From NCBI RefSeq assembly GCF_000719955.1, contig NZ_JOII01000023.1:27416-91415 (forward strand): a stretch of DNA of 64,000 nt. The letters run 5' to 3'. This stretch comes from Streptomyces albidoflavus (GTDB taxonomy: Bacteria; Actinomycetota; Actinomycetes; Streptomycetales; Streptomycetaceae). Both the position numbers and the translations under genes were made by a program. The notes below the pieces were generated by a model. That model was not told the origin of the DNA. It made no database searches and saw only the letters and a list, made by a program, of their open reading frames with translations. Below, one piece after another: positions 60,851 through 64,000 of the stretch; the first letter of the stretch is position 1, and every line of letters begins with the position of its first letter.

Positions 60851-61648
60851 GTGTTCTCCAAGCTCGCCGCTCTTCCGCGCCCCCGTGCCCTCGCGATCTG
60901 CGCCGCGCCCGCGGTGGCGCTGCTGGCGGTGACCGCGCTCGCGCCGCTGCCGTTCGCGGTGGCGCAGCCGGGGATGACCGCCGACGTGCTCGGTTCCCGG
61001 GACGGGACCGAGGTCATCACGATCAAGGGCGAGGAGCCCCGGAAGACCACCGGGGAACTGCGGATGACCACGATCGAGGCGACCGGGCCGCAGACCCCGG
61101 TGCGGATCGGGCAGGTGGTGGACGGCTGGTTCCGCACCGACCAGGCGGTGATGCCGGTGGACGCGGTCTACCCGAGCGGGGACACCCCGAAGGAGATCCA
61201 GCAGTACAACCGGGACCAGATGGTCCAGTCGCAGAACGTCGCCGTCGAGGCGGCCCTGAAGCAGCTCGGCCGCGAGCCCGGCAGTGTCGACGTGCGGCTG
61301 GAGCTGGCCGACGTGGGCGGGCCCAGTGCCGGGCTGCTCTTCTCGCTCGGCATCGTCGACAAGCTGGACGGGGACGGCAGCGGCGGCGACCTGACCGGCG
61401 GCCGCTCCATCGCGGGCACCGGCACCATCACCGCCGACGGCCAGGTCGGCGCGGTCGGCGGCGTCTCGCTGAAGACCCGCGCCGCCTCCCGCGACGGCGC
61501 CACCGTCTTCCTCGTCCCGAAGGCCGAGTGCGGGGACGCGCAGGCCGAGCTGCCCTCCGGGATGCGGCTCATCCCGGTCACCACGCTGAACGGTGCGATC
61601 GACTCGCTGCGGGCACTGGAGCACGGCGGCAAGGTCCCGGCCTGCTGA
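60851..61648 (+). CDS. membrane-anchored Lon-like (S16) protease, YlbL type
   Basis: 265 residues. N-terminal membrane helix (LAICAAPAVALLAVTALAPLPFAVA), an extracellular region, and a Lon-type catalytic domain with the Ser-Lys dyad: S159 in GGPSAGL and K208 in SLKTRAA. Actinobacterial YlbL-like proteins have PDZ plus S16 domains; a PDZ domain is not obvious here. The start GTG 60851 is chosen from its -10 box; TTG 60842 is in frame too. Confidence 0.87.
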   Translation: MFSKLAALPRPRALAICAAPAVALLAVTALAPLPFAVAQPGMTADVLGSRDGTEVITIKGEEPRKTTGELRMTTIEATGPQTPVRIGQVVDGWFRTDQAVMPVDAVYPSGDTPKEIQQYNRDQMVQSQNVAVEAALKQLGREPGSVDVRLELADVGGPSAGLLFSLGIVDKLDGDGSGGDLTGGRSIAGTGTITADGQVGAVGGVSLKTRAASRDGATVFLVPKAECGDAQAELPSGMRLIPVTTLNGAIDSLRALEHGGKVPAC

Positions 61649-61685
61649 CGGCCCGGGTACGGGTGTGGGCACGGGCCCAGGCCCG

Positions 61686-62585
61686 TCAGCGCTCCGCCAG
61701 CACCTCGCGGAGGACGTGGCGCGCGTTGGCGGCCATCGCCTCGTTCCGGCCGCGCCGGTAGTACGGCAGGGCGATCACGGCCTGGGAGAGGGTCCGGGCC
61801 CGGCCGCGCAGCCAGGTCGCCTCGTCCACGCCGAGGGCCTCGCGGAAGACCGGGCGGGCCTCGGCCGGGAGCAGGTTCCAGGCGGGGAACAGGTCACAGG
61901 CCGGGTCGCCCGCGCCCAGGCAGCCGAAGTCGATGACGCCGCTCAGCCGCCCGGCGCCGTCCACCAGGAGGTTGCCGGGCATCAGGTCGGCGTGGAGCCA
62001 CACCGGAGGGCCGGAGGGGCCGGGCAGGCTCTGCGCCTCGTCCCAGAGGGCGGTCAGGGCGTCCGCGTCCACGCCCTCCTCCGGGTTCCGGCCCAGCACC
62101 GCCAGCGCCTTCCGGGTCTCCGCGTCCAGCGCCGCAAGCGGCCCGCCCCGGTGCGCGACCGGGGCGCCCGGCAGGCCGACGGCGCGCATCGCCCGCACGA
62201 ACTCCGCCAAGTCCTCGGCCAGCGCGCGGGGTTGAGCTACGGCGCCCGCCTCCGGGTTCCGCCCGGGCAGCCAGCGCCCGACCGACCACGGCCACGGGTA
62301 CCCCTCGTCCGGCTCCCCGGTGCCCACCACCTCGGGCACGGGGCAGGGCAGCAGGGGCGCGAGCCGGGGCAGCCACTCCCGTTCCAGCGGGACGTCGCCG
62401 GCCCCGCCCTCGGTGAGCGGCAGCCGGACGGCCAGCTCCCCGCCCAGCCGGAACATCGCGTTCACCGTCCCGCCGGACGGGAACCGCTCGACCGGCAGCC
62501 CGGCCCACTCGGGGAACTGGGCGGCCACGAGCCGCCGTACGAGGGCTTCGTCGACCAGGGGGAGGGTGGGGGGAGGGGTGCTCAT
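61686..62585 (-). CDS. APH-family phosphotransferase
   Basis: 299 residues of the aminoglycoside-phosphotransferase/kinase-like fold: FPSGGTVNAMFRLGGELAVRLPL (ATP Lys position replaced by Arg in AVRLP), catalytic loop WLHADLMPGNLLVDG (Brenner-type HxDxxxxN), and VIDFGCLGAGDPACDL. ATG 62585 overlaps the MFS stop (ATGA). It may modify an antibiotic or another small molecule; no evidence separates these. Confidence 0.88.
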   Translation of the reverse strand: MSTPPPTLPLVDEALVRRLVAAQFPEWAGLPVERFPSGGTVNAMFRLGGELAVRLPLTEGGAGDVPLEREWLPRLAPLLPCPVPEVVGTGEPDEGYPWPWSVGRWLPGRNPEAGAVAQPRALAEDLAEFVRAMRAVGLPGAPVAHRGGPLAALDAETRKALAVLGRNPEEGVDADALTALWDEAQSLPGPSGPPVWLHADLMPGNLLVDGAGRLSGVIDFGCLGAGDPACDLFPAWNLLPAEARPVFREALGVDEATWLRGRARTLSQAVIALPYYRRGRNEAMAANARHVLREVLAER

Positions 62586-63895
62586 GGGGCACCATCCGAC
62601 CGTGCGGGGGCGGGGGTGTCCACCGGTTTCCGTTCCGTGGTGGCGGGTCCGGGGCCCGTGCGGTCCATGGTGCGCCACACCGGGAAGACCAGCGGGCCGA
62701 GGGTGGCGAGGAAGTAGCCGGTGCCGACGACGAGGAAGGCGGTGCGCAGGCCGAGGTGGTCGGTGATCAGGCCGGCGAAGAGGCCGCCGAGCGGGGTGGT
62801 GAGGAGGACGGCGGCGGTGGTGGCACCGAGGACGCGGGTGCGCAGCCGCTCGGGGACGATCTCGAAGGTCACCGTGGAGAGGATCGGGTTGAGGGCGCCC
62901 GCGCCGAGCCCGGTCAGCGGCAGCAGCACGGCGAGCGGGAGGGCGGTGTCGGTGAAGGCGGCGGTGACGAACCGGGGCGCGCCGATCAGCAGGAAACAGA
63001 CGGTGAAGACCGGCCACCGGGGCAGCCGGTGCCCGAACGCCGCGTAGAGGAACGTCCCCGTCAGCGCGCCCGCGCCCCACAGCGCCGAGAGCATGCCGAG
63101 CTGGGTGGCGCCGCCGAGGTGGGTGGCGGCGTGGGAGGGGAGCAGCACGGCGGACCAGCCCTGGTCGAGGCCGTTGGTCATCATGACCATGGCGCAGATC
63201 GCCAGGAGGAGTGGCGTACGCGCCAAGTAGCGGTACCCCTCGGCGAGTTCGGCCCGGTACGAGCCGTTGCGGGCGGTCCGGGGGAGGGGCCGCGCCTCGG
63301 GTACGTCCCGGAAGCCGTACGCCATCAGCAGGGCGGAGGCGGCGAAGGTGGCCGCGTCCAGGACGAGGACCGAGGTCGGGCCCAGCACCGCGATGAGGAC
63401 ACCGCCGAGGGCCGCGCCCAGCATCCTCGCGCCCCGGGAGACCCCGTCGTAGAGGCTGGCGGCGCGGGTCATCGGGGTGTGCGCGCGGGCCGCGAGGGCC
63501 GGGAGGAGGGAGCTGCGGGAGGTCTCGCCGGGGGCGTGGAAGAGGCCGCTGGTCCCCATCAGGGCGCAGAGCAGCCAGAAGGGGAGCGCGTCCAGGTGGT
63601 GCAGGAGCGGGACGGCGCCGACCGCGAGGGCGCAGACCAGGTCGGAGAGGACGCTGGCCCGGCGCCGGCCGATCCGGTCGATCAGCGGACCGCCGAAGAG
63701 GGCGGAGACGATGACGGGGAGTGTCGCGCAGAGGGCGACCACCCCGGCCCGGGTCGCCGAGCCGGTGGTCTGGAGGACGAACCAGGGGACGCCGATCAGG
63801 GTGAGGGCGTTGCCGGTGATGGAGACGGTGTTGGCGGCGAGGGTGAGGGCGAGCGGGCGGCGGTCGCGTGGGGGAGCGAGGGCGTCGGCGGTCAC
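62582..63895 (-). CDS. MFS exporter
   Basis: 437 residues with about 12 helices. NTVSITGNALTLIGVPWFVLQTTGSATRAG at the start and GGPLIDRIGRRRASVLSDLV carrying the MFS loop. GTG 63895 overlaps the stop of the gene upstream (GTGA). It is coupled to a phosphotransferase, a combination often seen in drug or metabolite handling. Confidence 0.9.
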   Translation of the reverse strand: MTADALAPPRDRRPLALTLAANTVSITGNALTLIGVPWFVLQTTGSATRAGVVALCATLPVIVSALFGGPLIDRIGRRRASVLSDLVCALAVGAVPLLHHLDALPFWLLCALMGTSGLFHAPGETSRSSLLPALAARAHTPMTRAASLYDGVSRGARMLGAALGGVLIAVLGPTSVLVLDAATFAASALLMAYGFRDVPEARPLPRTARNGSYRAELAEGYRYLARTPLLLAICAMVMMTNGLDQGWSAVLLPSHAATHLGGATQLGMLSALWGAGALTGTFLYAAFGHRLPRWPVFTVCFLLIGAPRFVTAAFTDTALPLAVLLPLTGLGAGALNPILSTVTFEIVPERLRTRVLGATTAAVLLTTPLGGLFAGLITDHLGLRTAFLVVGTGYFLATLGPLVFPVWRTMDRTGPGPATTERKPVDTPAPARSDGAP

Positions 63896-64000
63896 CGGAG
63901 GGCGGGGCGTGCGGCCGGTGGTATCGCGAGGCGCAGGCCGAGGGTGACCAGCGCCCAGCCGAGGCGGGCGCGCGGGGTGGCGGGCGGGTCGCAGGGGGAC
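63892..64000 (-). CDS. 3' end of an unknown gene
   Basis: The last 35 codons only; the gene runs out of the window. The end reads RARLGWALVTLGLRLAIPPAAR and stops inside the MFS start (GTGA), which supports its being real. No domain can be recognised. Confidence 0.5.
   Translation of the reverse strand, partial: SPCDPPATPRARLGWALVTLGLRLAIPPAARPALR

Overview
The window is high-GC actinobacterial chromosome, almost certainly Streptomyces. Codon third positions are nearly all G or C, GTG and TTG starts are common, many genes look leaderless (a TANNNT -10 box 6-8 nt before the start codon), and the tmRNA tag reads ANTKRDSSAFALAA. The order proC - FHA/FtsK - pkaA - pkaB - prfB - ftsEX - S41 protease - smpB - ssrA - MFS/LysR - matAB - nnaR - helicase - malic enzyme - hup - murA matches, from memory, the S. 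coelicolor core around SCO2974-SCO2949. The left half is therefore conserved housekeeping sequence, though proC carries a frameshift.

Layout. 0.3-8.3 kb: broken proC, a large FHA/FtsK-type ATPase, and two membrane Ser/Thr kinases (pkaA, pkaB). 9-15.7 kb: release factor 2, a sortase-type surface protein, FtsEX, a C-terminal processing protease, SmpB and tmRNA. 15.7-25.8 kb: an MFS/LysR divergent pair, the mat operon for an extracellular aminoglycan-type polymer (matA, matB, acyltransferase), two secreted proteins, and the HemD-like regulator nnaR. 25.8-35.2 kb: GNAT, CGNR protein, HelD-type helicase, a strongly folded candidate small RNA, malic enzyme, HU, murA with a structured leader, YqgE and a zinc-motif protein. 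36-46.4 kb: a sugar ABC importer with an intracellular GH20 hexosaminidase, probably under one repressor, then a three-gene molybdenum-hydroxylase-like operon whose large subunit lacks the expected catalytic glutamate. 46.5-50.8 kb: tRNA-Cys, an SF2 helicase, and a divergent MFS/CGNR pair.

The accessory part is 50.8-60 kb. Five overlapping minus-strand genes end in a 42-codon Pro/Gly-rich peptide gene with two Asp-Gly pairs, translationally coupled to a PCMT-type methyltransferase. This looks like an aspartimide-forming (imiditide-like) RiPP locus. Opposite lies an XRE/DUF397 pair, with a shared palindrome between them. Next come a DinB gene, an IS5-type element of about 1.5 kb whose inverted repeats enclose a dead transposase plus an intact acetyltransferase, an IS630 remnant fused to the end of a membrane-protein gene, an IclR/ABC operon, and a metallo-hydrolase gene that has lost its 5' end. 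The window closes with a Lon-like secreted protease and a minus-strand operon (phosphotransferase, MFS exporter, end of an unknown gene).

Three intergenic clusters hold a roughly 22-bp dispersed repeat; in the two large clusters every forward copy precedes every reverse copy. Several intergenic regions hold very long perfect hairpins that probably act as (often bidirectional) terminators.
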